This document shows, piece after piece, positions 18,865-27,946 of a DNA stretch of 38,162 bases. Source of the stretch: Minisyncoccota bacterium (lineage in GTDB: Bacteria; Patescibacteriota; Minisyncoccia; UBA6257); contig JAQVJR010000003.1 in the NCBI GenBank assembly GCA_028695015.1, positions 1 through 38,162 on the forward strand, written 5' to 3'. The number at the start of each line of letters is the position of its first letter. Position 1 is the stretch's first letter. Under the pieces are notes generated by a model. That model worked only from the letters and a program-made list of their open reading frames with translations, ran no database searches and was not told the origin of the DNA. The translations under genes and the position numbers were made by a program.

Positions 18865-20196
18865 ATGTTACAAAATAGAATTAAAACTTTTTATTTGGTT
18901 GTTGGTGATTTGATTGTTTTTTATGTCTCTTTGGTTTTAGCTATTCTTATTAGGCATGGTTGGCCTTTTGATGTGGGGGTTTTTCATCAAAGCTTGTTTC
19001 CATTTTCTTTTATCTTTGTAATCTGGATTATCTTGTTTCTAATTAGTCATCTATATGAATTAAGACATGCGATTAATAGAAGAAAATTCTTTGAAATGGC
19101 TTTTAAATTATTTGGTATTGGAGCTATAATAGGCATAATCTATTTTTACCTTTTTGTACCTTCTTTAGCACCAAAAATAGTTTTATTTTTAACAATTCTT
19201 TTCTCTTTAACTTTGTTTTTAATTTGGCGGGGATTGTTTAACCGAATAATAGAAGTTCCTAAATTAAAAGTTTTTATAATCTCAGATACTGAAGAAGCAA
19301 AGGAAATCAATCTTTTTCTTAAAAAACATCCACAATTAGGCTATCAGATAGAAGAAATATTATCTCCTAAGAATATAGAAGATAAAACAGAGAAAATCAT
19401 TAAAGAGATCAAAGAAAAAGAAATTGATGCTATTGTAGTTGATGCAATTTTATTTGAGAGTTTTTTCTCTCTTTTTTCTAAATTTCCTGATATTTATTAC
19501 AAAATTAAAATTATTAATTTAGTTGATTTTTATGAATCTACTATTCAGAAAATACCAATTAATTTAGTAAATCCTTCTTGGTTTGTGGAAAATTATTATA
19601 GTAAAAACAGAGAATTTTATGAAACTATTAAAAGAATATTTGATATTTTTAGTAGTATAATATTGTTTATTTTTACCTTACCTTTTTGGTTAATAATACC
19701 TTGTTTAATAAAAATAGATTCTCCAGGCCCAATTTTACATAAATCTATTCGCAGTGGTTTAAAAGGAAAAGAATTTTATATTTATAAATTCAGAACGATG
19801 GTAGAAGATGCTAGTAGTATTGGACCAGCATGGACTTTGAAGAATGATTCGCGGATTACAAGGTTAGGTAAGGTTTTAAGATATTTGCATTTAGATGAAC
19901 TTCCTCAAATCTTTAATATTATTAAAGGAGATGTTTCTTTTGTTGGTCCACGGCCAGAAGAAATCAAATTAACAAAACTTTTTAAACAAGAAGTTCCTTT
20001 TTATGAATTCAGGGCTTTAATTAAACCTGGGGCTATTGGTTGGGCTCAGCTTAATTATCCTCATGGAGCTTCTATAGAAGATGCAAAAGAGAAATTAAAA
20101 TATGATTTTTATTACTTGAAAAACCGGAATATCTTTTTTGATGCCATTATTGCTTTAAAATCATGGCGCATTCCTTTTGAAATTCCCACTCATTAA
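18865..20196 (+). CDS. Polyprenyl glycosylphosphotransferase / sugar transferase (WcaJ/WbaP type)
   Basis: KRIFDIFSSIILFIFTLPFWLIIPCLIKIDSPGPILHKSIRSGLKGKEFYIYKFRTM, LDELPQIFNIIKGDVSFVGPRPE. Confidence 0.93.
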   Translation: MLQNRIKTFYLVVGDLIVFYVSLVLAILIRHGWPFDVGVFHQSLFPFSFIFVIWIILFLISHLYELRHAINRRKFFEMAFKLFGIGAIIGIIYFYLFVPSLAPKIVLFLTILFSLTLFLIWRGLFNRIIEVPKLKVFIISDTEEAKEINLFLKKHPQLGYQIEEILSPKNIEDKTEKIIKEIKEKEIDAIVVDAILFESFFSLFSKFPDIYYKIKIINLVDFYESTIQKIPINLVNPSWFVENYYSKNREFYETIKRIFDIFSSIILFIFTLPFWLIIPCLIKIDSPGPILHKSIRSGLKGKEFYIYKFRTMVEDASSIGPAWTLKNDSRITRLGKVLRYLHLDELPQIFNIIKGDVSFVGPRPEEIKLTKLFKQEVPFYEFRALIKPGAIGWAQLNYPHGASIEDAKEKLKYDFYYLKNRNIFFDAIIALKSWRIPFEIPTH

Positions 20197-20200
20197 AAAC

Positions 20201-20229
20201 TTGCTTTTTAAAAAGAAATAGTGTATAAT
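20201..20229 (+). promoter_or_regulatory. Sigma70-type promoter for the murB-upstream RNA
   Basis: TTGCTT 20201-20206, 17-bp spacer, TATAAT 20224-20229. Confidence 0.6.
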
Positions 20230-20233
20230 GCTG

Positions 20234-20453
20234 TTAAGTGAGTGAGTTGTCTTGACGAGAGGTTTTGCCTTTAATTAAGATAACCCTACTATTTGTCGAT
20301 TTTCCGTTCTGTTTTACAGGGCGGAATTTTTTTATCTAGAATAACCTTGCATCTTTTTTTAATATGCTTTAAGATTTAATTGGGCCTTGGAGGCTGCGCA
20401 CTCACTTAATAGACAAATAGTTTAGGAGTCAACCCTTCCAGGGCCCTCTTTTT
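20234..20453 (+). ncRNA. Candidate structured RNA or murB leader with interleaved long-range helices
   Basis: Perfect pairing 20234-20244/20399-20409 (11 bp) and 20288-20297/20412-20421 (10 bp), plus 12-bp stem 20382-20393/20435-20446; no ORF; preceded by a promoter. Confidence 0.55.
20302..20333 (+). terminator. Intrinsic terminator
   Basis: TTCCGTTCTGT-TTT-ACAGGGCGGAA (11-bp stem with G-U pairs) followed by TTTTTTT. Confidence 0.75.
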
Positions 20454-20461
20454 AAAATCAA

Positions 20462-21403
20462 ATGGCAAAATTAAAAACCAAAATCCCTGATTGGATTAAA
20501 AAAGACGTTTCTTTAGGACAGAGCAATACTTTTAGAATAAAAACAAAGACAAGTTATTTAGCAATTATTTCTAATAAAAAACAATTAATAAAAAGCTTAC
20601 AATGGGCAAAAGCTAATTCTTTGCCTTTTTTTATTTTAGGCAATGGTTCTAATATTCTGTTTGCAGGAGAAAAATATCCTGGATTAATAATCAAGATAAG
20701 AAATAATAGAATAAGGAAAATTGATTCTCAAACAATCATTGCTCCTGCTGGGATAATGTTGGAGTTATTGTTGGGAAAATTTATTAAAATGGAATATCAA
20801 GGATTAGAATGGGTATCAGGTATTCCAGGTACTCTAGGCGGAGCCGTTTATGGTAATGCTGGGGCTTTTGGAAATGAAATGAGTCAGATTGTAAAAAAAG
20901 TAAAAACCATAAATACAGAAACTTATAAAGAAAAAACTTATTTGCTAAAAGATTGTCAATTTAAATACAGGGATAGTATTTTTAAAAAAAACAAGGAAAT
21001 AATTTGGACAGTAGAAATCTTTATTAAAAAAGGAAAAAAAGAAAAGATTATTGAACAAGCGAGGGAAAATAGAAATTATAAAACCCAAAGAGGTCTTTTT
21101 AAATACCCTTCAGCTGGAAGTGTGTTTAAGAATATTTATGCTAAAGAAGTAGCTGAAAAATACAGAAAACAAGCTAAGATTCAAGGAGGCAAAATCTCTG
21201 CTGGTTGGTTTATTGATCAATGTGGCTTAAAAGGAACAAAAATTGGTGGGGCAATGATTTCTGATTTTCATGCAAACATTATTATTAATTTTAATGAGGC
21301 AACAGCAAAAAATATTTTAGATTTAATAAGTTTTTGCAAAGAAAAAGTTTTTAAAAAATTTAAAATTAAGTTACAAGAAGAAATAATTGTTATCCACTAT
21401 TGA
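20462..21403 (+). CDS. murB: UDP-N-acetylenolpyruvoylglucosamine reductase
   Basis: LGNGSNILFAG, GLEWVSGIPGTLGGAVYGNAGAFG, YPSAGSVFKN, AGWFIDQCGLKG. Confidence 0.93.
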   Translation: MAKLKTKIPDWIKKDVSLGQSNTFRIKTKTSYLAIISNKKQLIKSLQWAKANSLPFFILGNGSNILFAGEKYPGLIIKIRNNRIRKIDSQTIIAPAGIMLELLLGKFIKMEYQGLEWVSGIPGTLGGAVYGNAGAFGNEMSQIVKKVKTINTETYKEKTYLLKDCQFKYRDSIFKKNKEIIWTVEIFIKKGKKEKIIEQARENRNYKTQRGLFKYPSAGSVFKNIYAKEVAEKYRKQAKIQGGKISAGWFIDQCGLKGTKIGGAMISDFHANIIINFNEATAKNILDLISFCKEKVFKKFKIKLQEEIIVIHY

Positions 21404-21519
21404 CATTAATTTTGTAAGAGTTAAAATTTTATTAGAGAAGTAAAAATACTTTTTGAAAAATAATTTTGGAAAATAATTTCAAAAATTAATTAAAAGAATT
21501 TTGAAGTTATTAAAATATT

Positions 21520-21568
21520 CAGACAGCATCCATTCGGATAATCCTTAAAAGGATTGGTCGGCTGTTTG
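21520..21568 (+). other. Predicted three-way-junction RNA element
   Basis: CAGACAGC...GCTGTTTG closing stem enclosing ATCC-ATTC-GGAT and AATCCTT-AA-AAGGATT hairpins. Confidence 0.5.
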
Positions 21569-21628
21569 AAAAATTATCAGCGCCTAATTGTTTTAAAATA
21601 AAATTAATTAGCAGCGCTCAATAAAAAA

Positions 21629-21829
21629 ATGGCTACAAAAAAAGTTAAAAAAGCCGTTAAAAAAGCAAAACCAAAAGCAAGAAAAACCGTAAAGAAAGCT
21701 AAGCCTAAAGTTAGACCTAAGGCTAAGCCAAAAGCTAAGCCTAAAGCAAAACCAAAGGCAAAAAAGGTTGTTAAAAAAGCTAAACCTAAAGCAAGAAAAG
21801 TTAAGAAAGTAACTAAAAAAAGAAAATAA
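21629..21829 (+). CDS. Histone H1-like / lysine-alanine-proline (KPKA) repeat DNA-binding protein
   Basis: 66 aa, almost entirely K/A/P/R/V/T with tandem KPKA units. Confidence 0.7.
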   Translation: MATKKVKKAVKKAKPKARKTVKKAKPKVRPKAKPKAKPKAKPKAKKVVKKAKPKARKVKKVTKKRK

Positions 21830-21845
21830 GCATTAATTTGCTTTT

Positions 21846-21877
21846 AAACCCGCTCTTGAGAGATCAAGGGCGGGTTT
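21846..21877 (+). terminator. Terminator-like hairpin after the H1-like gene
   Basis: AAACCCGCTCTTGA-GAGA-TCAAGGGCGGGTTT, 14-bp stem with one G-U; T-tract is weak. Confidence 0.6.
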
Positions 21878-21911
21878 GATTTTAGATGTTTTTTTAGGTA
21901 AAATTAGATTA

Positions 21912-22268
21912 ATGAATATTAGAATTAATCCTGTTAATATCAAGTTATTAGATAAACAACAGGAATACTTAGAAAAGAATTTGAAAGTTCTTGAAAAAGT
22001 TACTAAGCATTATAAAGACAAGGCTGACTTAACAGTTAATATAGGTAAAGTTACTTCACAGCAACAAACTGGGGAGATTTTTTTTGCTGAAGCTAATTTT
22101 GCCATTCCTGGAAAAGATATTGTTTATAAAACAACTGGAGGCAGTTTTGAAGAAGTAGTGAAGAAACTGAAGAACAACTTAAAGAGTTTAATTGTCAAAG
22201 ATAAGGGAATGAAAAAAGGTCGTTTTAGAAGATTGGCTCGTCTTTTAAAAAGGAAACTCCATTTGTAA
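21912..22268 (+). CDS. hpf: Ribosome hibernation-promoting factor / RaiA family
   Basis: MNIRINPVNIKLLDKQQEYLEKNL, ADLTVNIGKVT, EANFAIPGKDIVYKTTGGSFEEVVKKLKNNLKSLI. Confidence 0.78.
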   Translation: MNIRINPVNIKLLDKQQEYLEKNLKVLEKVTKHYKDKADLTVNIGKVTSQQQTGEIFFAEANFAIPGKDIVYKTTGGSFEEVVKKLKNNLKSLIVKDKGMKKGRFRRLARLLKRKLHL

Positions 22269-22346
22269 GTTTTTGTATATTAAATATAATTATGATCGCT
22301 ATAAGGTATAGGCGAAAGTAATTTTGGTTATTAATTTTTTTACTTT

Positions 22347-24692
22347 ATGTCTTTATTAGATATTTTTTTTCCTGATTTAAGTGTTCGTTATCAAAAACAA
22401 AAATCAAAAATTGTTGCTGGGATTAATGAAAAGGAAAAAGAGATTAGTAATTTATCTCAATCAGAATTTCCTAAAAGGATAAAGTTTTTAAAAGAACAAA
22501 TTCAAAAAGGCGAAAGCCTAGATGCAATTTTACCAGAGGTTTTTGCCCTAACTCGAGAAGCTAGTAAGCGCACTTTAAAGCAGCGTCATTTTGATGTTCA
22601 GATTTTAGGAGGCATTGCCCTTCATGAAGGAAAAATTATTGAAATGAAGACTGGAGAAGGGAAAACATTAGTGGCTACATTGCCAGCAGTTTTAAATGCT
22701 ATTGAAGGTAAAGGAGTTCATATTGTCACGGTTAATGATTATTTAGCTAAGAGAGATGCGGTTTGGATGGGACAAGTTTATGATTATTTAGGATTAACCA
22801 CTAGTTGTTTAAGTCAAGATGGAAGTTATCTTTATGATTCACAATATATAGAAAAAAAAGACAAAAGAGAAGAATTAGATACAAAGAGAGATGAAATTGG
22901 TGGTTTTAAGGTTTTTAAAGAATTTTTACGCCCTATTGATAAAAAACAAGCATATTTAGCAGATATTACCTATGGTACTAATAGTGAATTTGGATTTGAT
23001 TATTTAAGAGATCATTTAATTTCTTCCTTAGAGGAAAAAACTCAGAGAGAGCACCAATATGTGATTATTGATGAAGCAGATAGTGTATTAATTGATGAAG
23101 CAAGAACACCTTTGATTATCTCGATGCCAGATCAACAAGCTGCTAAGCTGTATCAAGAATTTACTCAAGTGGTGCCTAAATTAAAAAAAGATTTAGATTT
23201 TACTGTTAATGAAAAAGACAGGGCCGTGGCTTTAACTGAAGAAGGATTAAATAAATTAGAAAAAATCTTTGGCTTTAATATCTTTGATGAAAAAGGCCTC
23301 CTGTATGTTCATCATCTAGAAACAGCATTAAAAGCCAATTATCTTTTTCTAAAAGATCGTGATTATATTGTCAAAGAAGGGAAAATAATTATCGTAGATG
23401 AATTTACTGGTCGTTTATTACCAAGTCGAAGATATTCTGGTGGCTTACATCAAGCCATTGAAGCTAAGGAAAGAGTGCCTATTCAAAGAGAGAGTCGCAC
23501 CATAGCTACAATTACCTTGCAAAACTATTTCCGTTTGTATAAAAAACTATCAGGAATGACTGGAACTGCCTTTACTTCATCAGAGGAATTTAAAAAAGTT
23601 TACAATGTTGAGGTTATAGTAATTCCCACTAATAAACCCATGGTGAGAAAAGATTTATCAGATAAAATTTATGAAACTGATGAATCAAAATTAAAGGCTA
23701 TCGTTCAAGAAGTAAAAGAAAAACATCAAGCAGGCCAACCAATATTAATTGGCACGCCATCAGTGGAAAAAAATGAATTATTAAGTTTGTATTTAAAAAG
23801 GGCTGGTATCCCTCATAATATTTTAAATGCTAAGAATCATGAAAGAGAAGGAGAGATAATTGCTCAAGCAGGAAAATTAAAAGCAGTTACCGTGGCCACT
23901 AATATGGCTGGACGAGGAGTGGACATTGTTTTGGGAGGTAATCCTCCAGATAAAGAACAAAAAGAAAAAGTCTTAAAATTAGGCGGCCTTTATGTTATTG
24001 GCACAGAAAGACATGAAGCTAGAAGAATAGATAATCAATTAAGAGGTCGGGCTGGTCGTCAAGGAGATATTGGTTCTTCACAATTTTTCATTTCTTTAGA
24101 AGATGATTTGATGCGTATTTTTGCTCCTAAATATTTATCAGGTATGATGCAGAAATTAGGTTGGCCAGCAGATCAAGCTATTGAACATCCAATGGTAACT
24201 AAATCTTTAGAAGTTGCCCAATCCAAGATAGAAGGCATGTATTTTGATATGAGAAAACATATCTTAGAATATGATGATGTGATTAATAAACAAAGAATCG
24301 CTTTTTATAGAATCCGTGATAATATTTTGGAAAAAGCAGCTATTAAGGAATTAAAAGATTATCTTGAAGAAATCTTTACAGAACTCAATGAAGAATTTCC
24401 TTTAAAAGATTATCAAGAAAAATCCACAGCTATTAGTGAAGAAAAATTATCAGATATTCTCAAAGCAATAATTTTAAGAATTTTAGACACTCTTTGGATA
24501 GAGCATATAGAAAAAATGGAATTCTTAAGAGATTCAACTTCCTTAAGAGCTTATGGCGGTAAAGATTCTTTAGTAGAATACAAAAAGGAAAGCTATTTCT
24601 TTTACAAATCCCTAGAAGAAAGATTTAAGGATTTCTTAGTGAATAATGTAAAAAATATGCTTTTAGCAGAAATACAGATAGAGAAAAAATAG
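22347..24692 (+). CDS. secA: Preprotein translocase ATPase SecA
   Basis: EMKTGEGKTLVATLPA, VNDYLAKRDAVWMG, VIIDEADSVLIDEARTPLIIS, NMAGRGVDIVLGG, QLRGRAGRQGD. Confidence 0.97.
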   Translation: MSLLDIFFPDLSVRYQKQKSKIVAGINEKEKEISNLSQSEFPKRIKFLKEQIQKGESLDAILPEVFALTREASKRTLKQRHFDVQILGGIALHEGKIIEMKTGEGKTLVATLPAVLNAIEGKGVHIVTVNDYLAKRDAVWMGQVYDYLGLTTSCLSQDGSYLYDSQYIEKKDKREELDTKRDEIGGFKVFKEFLRPIDKKQAYLADITYGTNSEFGFDYLRDHLISSLEEKTQREHQYVIIDEADSVLIDEARTPLIISMPDQQAAKLYQEFTQVVPKLKKDLDFTVNEKDRAVALTEEGLNKLEKIFGFNIFDEKGLLYVHHLETALKANYLFLKDRDYIVKEGKIIIVDEFTGRLLPSRRYSGGLHQAIEAKERVPIQRESRTIATITLQNYFRLYKKLSGMTGTAFTSSEEFKKVYNVEVIVIPTNKPMVRKDLSDKIYETDESKLKAIVQEVKEKHQAGQPILIGTPSVEKNELLSLYLKRAGIPHNILNAKNHEREGEIIAQAGKLKAVTVATNMAGRGVDIVLGGNPPDKEQKEKVLKLGGLYVIGTERHEARRIDNQLRGRAGRQGDIGSSQFFISLEDDLMRIFAPKYLSGMMQKLGWPADQAIEHPMVTKSLEVAQSKIEGMYFDMRKHILEYDDVINKQRIAFYRIRDNILEKAAIKELKDYLEEIFTELNEEFPLKDYQEKSTAISEEKLSDILKAIILRILDTLWIEHIEKMEFLRDSTSLRAYGGKDSLVEYKKESYFFYKSLEERFKDFLVNNVKNMLLAEIQIEKK

Positions 24693-24703
24693 TTTTTATC
24701 AGA

Positions 24704-25408
24704 ATGTACGAAATTAAAACCCAACAATTTACTGGACCTTTAGATCTTCTGCTGCAATTAGTAGAAAAGAATAATTTTGAAATTACAGAAATTTCTTTAG
24801 CTGAAGTTACTCAAGATTATCTGGCGCATATTAATAATCAAGATTTAGTGGCTCCTGAGAGTTTGGCAGATTTTTTAGTTATTGCCGCTACTTTGCTTTT
24901 AATAAAATCCAAAACTCTTTTACCAGTTTTAGTTTTAGAACCAGAAGAAGAAGAGGAGATTATGGATTTGGAACAACGTTTGCAATTATACAAACAATAC
25001 AAGGAAAAAGGAAAAGAGATAGAACAATTATGGCAAAAAAAATATTACCTCTATACTAGAACCCCATGGGCAGATGTTGTTAATGAATTTTCACCACCGC
25101 CTCATTTGACTACAGATAATCTTTTACAATCTTTTAAAAAAATCTTATCAGAATTTGAAAAACCTGTTGTTTTAAAAGAAAAAAAGCTTAAGCAGATAGC
25201 CACTCTTAAAGAAAGAATTCAAGAATTAATACAAAAATTAACTCAAGGTAAAGATTATAATTTTAAAGAATTGACCAATTCAAAGCAGGATAATAAAATG
25301 GAATTAATTGTAACTTTTTTAGCTATCTTGTATTTGGCTAAGGAAAACTTAATTAAAATACAACAAGATAAAAATTTTAGTTCTCTATGGATATCAAGTC
25401 AAAAATAG
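24704..25408 (+). CDS. scpA: Segregation and condensation protein A
   Basis: FTGPLDLLLQLVEKNNFEITEISLAEVTQDYL; overlaps scpB. Confidence 0.92.
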   Translation: MYEIKTQQFTGPLDLLLQLVEKNNFEITEISLAEVTQDYLAHINNQDLVAPESLADFLVIAATLLLIKSKTLLPVLVLEPEEEEEIMDLEQRLQLYKQYKEKGKEIEQLWQKKYYLYTRTPWADVVNEFSPPPHLTTDNLLQSFKKILSEFEKPVVLKEKKLKQIATLKERIQELIQKLTQGKDYNFKELTNSKQDNKMELIVTFLAILYLAKENLIKIQQDKNFSSLWISSQK

Positions 25409-25914
25409 AAAGTTTGCTTTTTGCTGCTGGAGAGCCTCTTTCTCTTCAAAGAATAAGCAAAATAATAGAAGAAAAAGAATCCAAGGTTAAAGAAACCTTA
25501 GAGATTTTAAAAGAAGAATTTAATGCTCCAGAAAGAGGGATGAGGATTTTAGAAAATGATGGTCAGTGGTTAATGACAACAGCGCCAGAAGCAACATCTT
25601 TTATTCAAAAATTGAAAAAAGAGGTTTTAGAAGGGGATTTAAGCAATGTGGCTCAGGAAACCTTGGCTATTATTGCTTATCAAGGACCAATTATGAGAAC
25701 AGAAATAAATGAAATTAGAGGAGTTGAATCTACTTATACAATCAATCAATTATTATCTAGAGGGTTAATAGAGCGTTCTCGTCATCCTCAGCGATACAAT
25801 ACTTATCTTTATAGTATTTCTTTTGCTTTTTTACAGCATTTAGGTATTGAGAAAAAAGAAGATTTGCCTCAATTTGATGAATTTAAAAAAGATGGAAAAG
25901 AATCAGAAGAATAA
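25387..25914 (+). CDS. scpB: Segregation and condensation protein B
   Basis: IESLLFAAGEPLSLQRISKII, ALAIIAYQGPIMRTEINEIRGV-like motif. Confidence 0.92.
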   Translation: MDIKSKIESLLFAAGEPLSLQRISKIIEEKESKVKETLEILKEEFNAPERGMRILENDGQWLMTTAPEATSFIQKLKKEVLEGDLSNVAQETLAIIAYQGPIMRTEINEIRGVESTYTINQLLSRGLIERSRHPQRYNTYLYSISFAFLQHLGIEKKEDLPQFDEFKKDGKESEE

Positions 25915-26836
25915 AATTAATAAAAATTCCTTTTATCAATTTGCTCAAGAAAAGCCTTATTTGTTTTGGGCAATGTTTGTTTTAAGCTTAATGGTAGTTA
26001 TTACTGGCATTGTCCTTAGCATAGAAATATTAGAATATTCTTTAGATGACCTTTTTGATTTTCAAACCCCACCTCCAGAATTACAAGCAACAGCTTATCT
26101 AATAGGGGAAATTAACTCTGGAAAAATATTAGCTAAAGAAAACAGTAGACTTCATTTGTTTCCAGCTTCCTTAACTAAATTAATGACGGCAATAATTGTT
26201 TTAGAAAATTCTTCTTTAGATGAAGAGGTTTTTATTAGTGCTTATGCTGTGAGCATGGAAGGAGATGAAGGAGGATTAGTAACTGGAGAAACAATTAAGA
26301 CTGATGATTTATTAAAAATTCTTTTATTGCCTTCTTCTAATGATGCAGCTAAAGCTTTTGAAGAAGCTTTAGAAAAGAAAGGGAAAAATTTTATTGAGTT
26401 GATGAATAAAAAAGCCAAGGAGATAGGGTTGTATAATACAGCTTTTTTTGATCCAAGTGGTTTAGATAGGGAAGGTAATTTTACAAATACTGAAGATTTA
26501 TTTATTTTAAGTAAAGAGATTTATACAAAATATCCTTATTTGGGAGAAATTAGTCGTTTAAAAGAGGCAATTGTTTATTCAACAGACTATCAAGTTGTTC
26601 ATCAGATAGAAAATACAAATATTTTAGCTGGGAAAATAGATAATTTATGGGGAGGCAAAACTGGTACTACCCCAGAGGCAAAAGATTGTCTTTTAACCAT
26701 TTATGAATTTCCTTTTCCAGGAAAAGATGATAAGATAGTAATAGCGATTATCATTTTAAATTCAACAGATCGTTTTGGAGATACAATCAAATTGTATAAC
26801 TGGGTAGAAGAACAATTATTAATGACTTATCAATAA
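25892..26836 (+). CDS. dacA: D-alanyl-D-alanine carboxypeptidase (S11 family)
   Basis: FPASLTKLMTA (SxxK), PSSNDAA (SxN), GGKTGTTPEA (KTG). ATG at 25892 overlaps scpB. Confidence 0.88.
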   Translation: MEKNQKNKINKNSFYQFAQEKPYLFWAMFVLSLMVVITGIVLSIEILEYSLDDLFDFQTPPPELQATAYLIGEINSGKILAKENSRLHLFPASLTKLMTAIIVLENSSLDEEVFISAYAVSMEGDEGGLVTGETIKTDDLLKILLLPSSNDAAKAFEEALEKKGKNFIELMNKKAKEIGLYNTAFFDPSGLDREGNFTNTEDLFILSKEIYTKYPYLGEISRLKEAIVYSTDYQVVHQIENTNILAGKIDNLWGGKTGTTPEAKDCLLTIYEFPFPGKDDKIVIAIIILNSTDRFGDTIKLYNWVEEQLLMTYQ

Positions 26837-26839
26837 TTT

Positions 26840-27898
26840 ATGATCTTTGGTTCGCCAGCTTTTCATATTATTCGTATTCTTTTTCTAGGAGTTTTTACTT
26901 CAATTTTAGCTATTCTTTTAACACCTTTATTAACTCATTTTCTTTACAAGTATAGTATTAGAAAACAAATCCGTTCTGATGAAAATGCGCCAGTCTATAT
27001 GGCGCTTCATCAAAAAAAAGAAGGCACGCCAACAATGGGTGGTATTCTGATTTGGGGTTCAACTATATTTGTAACTTTGTTGTTTTTTATTCTTTCCCAA
27101 GTGACTAATGGGTTTTTTGGTGCTTTAAATTTCTTATCTCGTGCTCAGACCTGGTTGCCTTTAGGTGCAATGTTAGGCGCAGCTTTAGTTGGCTTAGGTG
27201 ATGATTTATTAGGAGTTTTAAGAATAGGGGCTAAAGGCGGTGGTTTAAGAATGAGAGAAAAGATTATTATCTATACTTTAATTGCTTTAATAGGCGCTTG
27301 GTGGTTTTGGGCCAAATTAGAAAGAGATTCTATTTTCATTCCTTTTTTTGGTGTTTTTAGTTTGGGTTCATGGTATCCATTGTTTTTTGTATTTGTTTTA
27401 GTGGCTACTACTTTTTCTATGAATGAAGCTGATGGTCTAGATGGCTTGGCTGGGGGGATTTCTTTAATTGGTTTTGCTTGTTTATTAGTAGTGGCTTTTT
27501 CTCAAGGAATGTATAATTTAGCTGCTTTTCTAAGTGTGATTGCAGGCAGTTTAGTGGCTTTTCTTTGGTATAATGTTTATCCCGCTCGTTTTTTTATGGG
27601 TGATACTGGGGCTATGGCCTTAGGTATTACCATGGGAGTAGTGGCCATGATAACTGATACTGCTTTGTTCTTGCCTTTTTTCTGTTTTATCTTAGTGGCT
27701 GAATCTTTATCAGTGATTATCCAAAAAACATATCGTAGAATTAAAAAGAAAAAGCTTTTCTTATCAACACCGATTCATCATCATTTTGAAGCTAAGGGTT
27801 GGCCAGAAACTAAAGTCACCATGCGTTTTTGGTTAATAGCTGGTGTGGTTGCTGTTTTTGGTTTAGCGCTTTACTTTCTTGATATGTTTTTAGTATAA
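26840..27898 (+). CDS. mraY: Phospho-N-acetylmuramoyl-pentapeptide transferase
   Basis: KKEGTPTMGGILI, EADGLDGLAGG, FMGDTGAMALG, TPIHHHFEAKGWPETKV. Confidence 0.96.
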   Translation: MIFGSPAFHIIRILFLGVFTSILAILLTPLLTHFLYKYSIRKQIRSDENAPVYMALHQKKEGTPTMGGILIWGSTIFVTLLFFILSQVTNGFFGALNFLSRAQTWLPLGAMLGAALVGLGDDLLGVLRIGAKGGGLRMREKIIIYTLIALIGAWWFWAKLERDSIFIPFFGVFSLGSWYPLFFVFVLVATTFSMNEADGLDGLAGGISLIGFACLLVVAFSQGMYNLAAFLSVIAGSLVAFLWYNVYPARFFMGDTGAMALGITMGVVAMITDTALFLPFFCFILVAESLSVIIQKTYRRIKKKKLFLSTPIHHHFEAKGWPETKVTMRFWLIAGVVAVFGLALYFLDMFLV

Positions 27899-27946
27899 TA
27901 TATTAGATAGAAGATAATTTTTAAAATGTTTTAATTTTTTTATAAA

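Noticed and set aside
20234-20453. RNase P RNA, tmRNA, SRP RNA or 6S RNA identity for the murB-upstream structured region
   Set aside because: No GAGGAAAGTC/ACAGAA (RNase P), no TTCGACG 5' motif or tRNA-like 3' end (tmRNA), no GGAAGGNAGCA-type SRP loop, and no 6S-like closing stem with central bubble.
25847-25891. Upstream start of the DacA ORF at 25847
   Set aside because: Would add a 15-aa lysine-rich extension deep inside scpB; the ATG at 25892 gives a normal short cytoplasmic tail plus TM.
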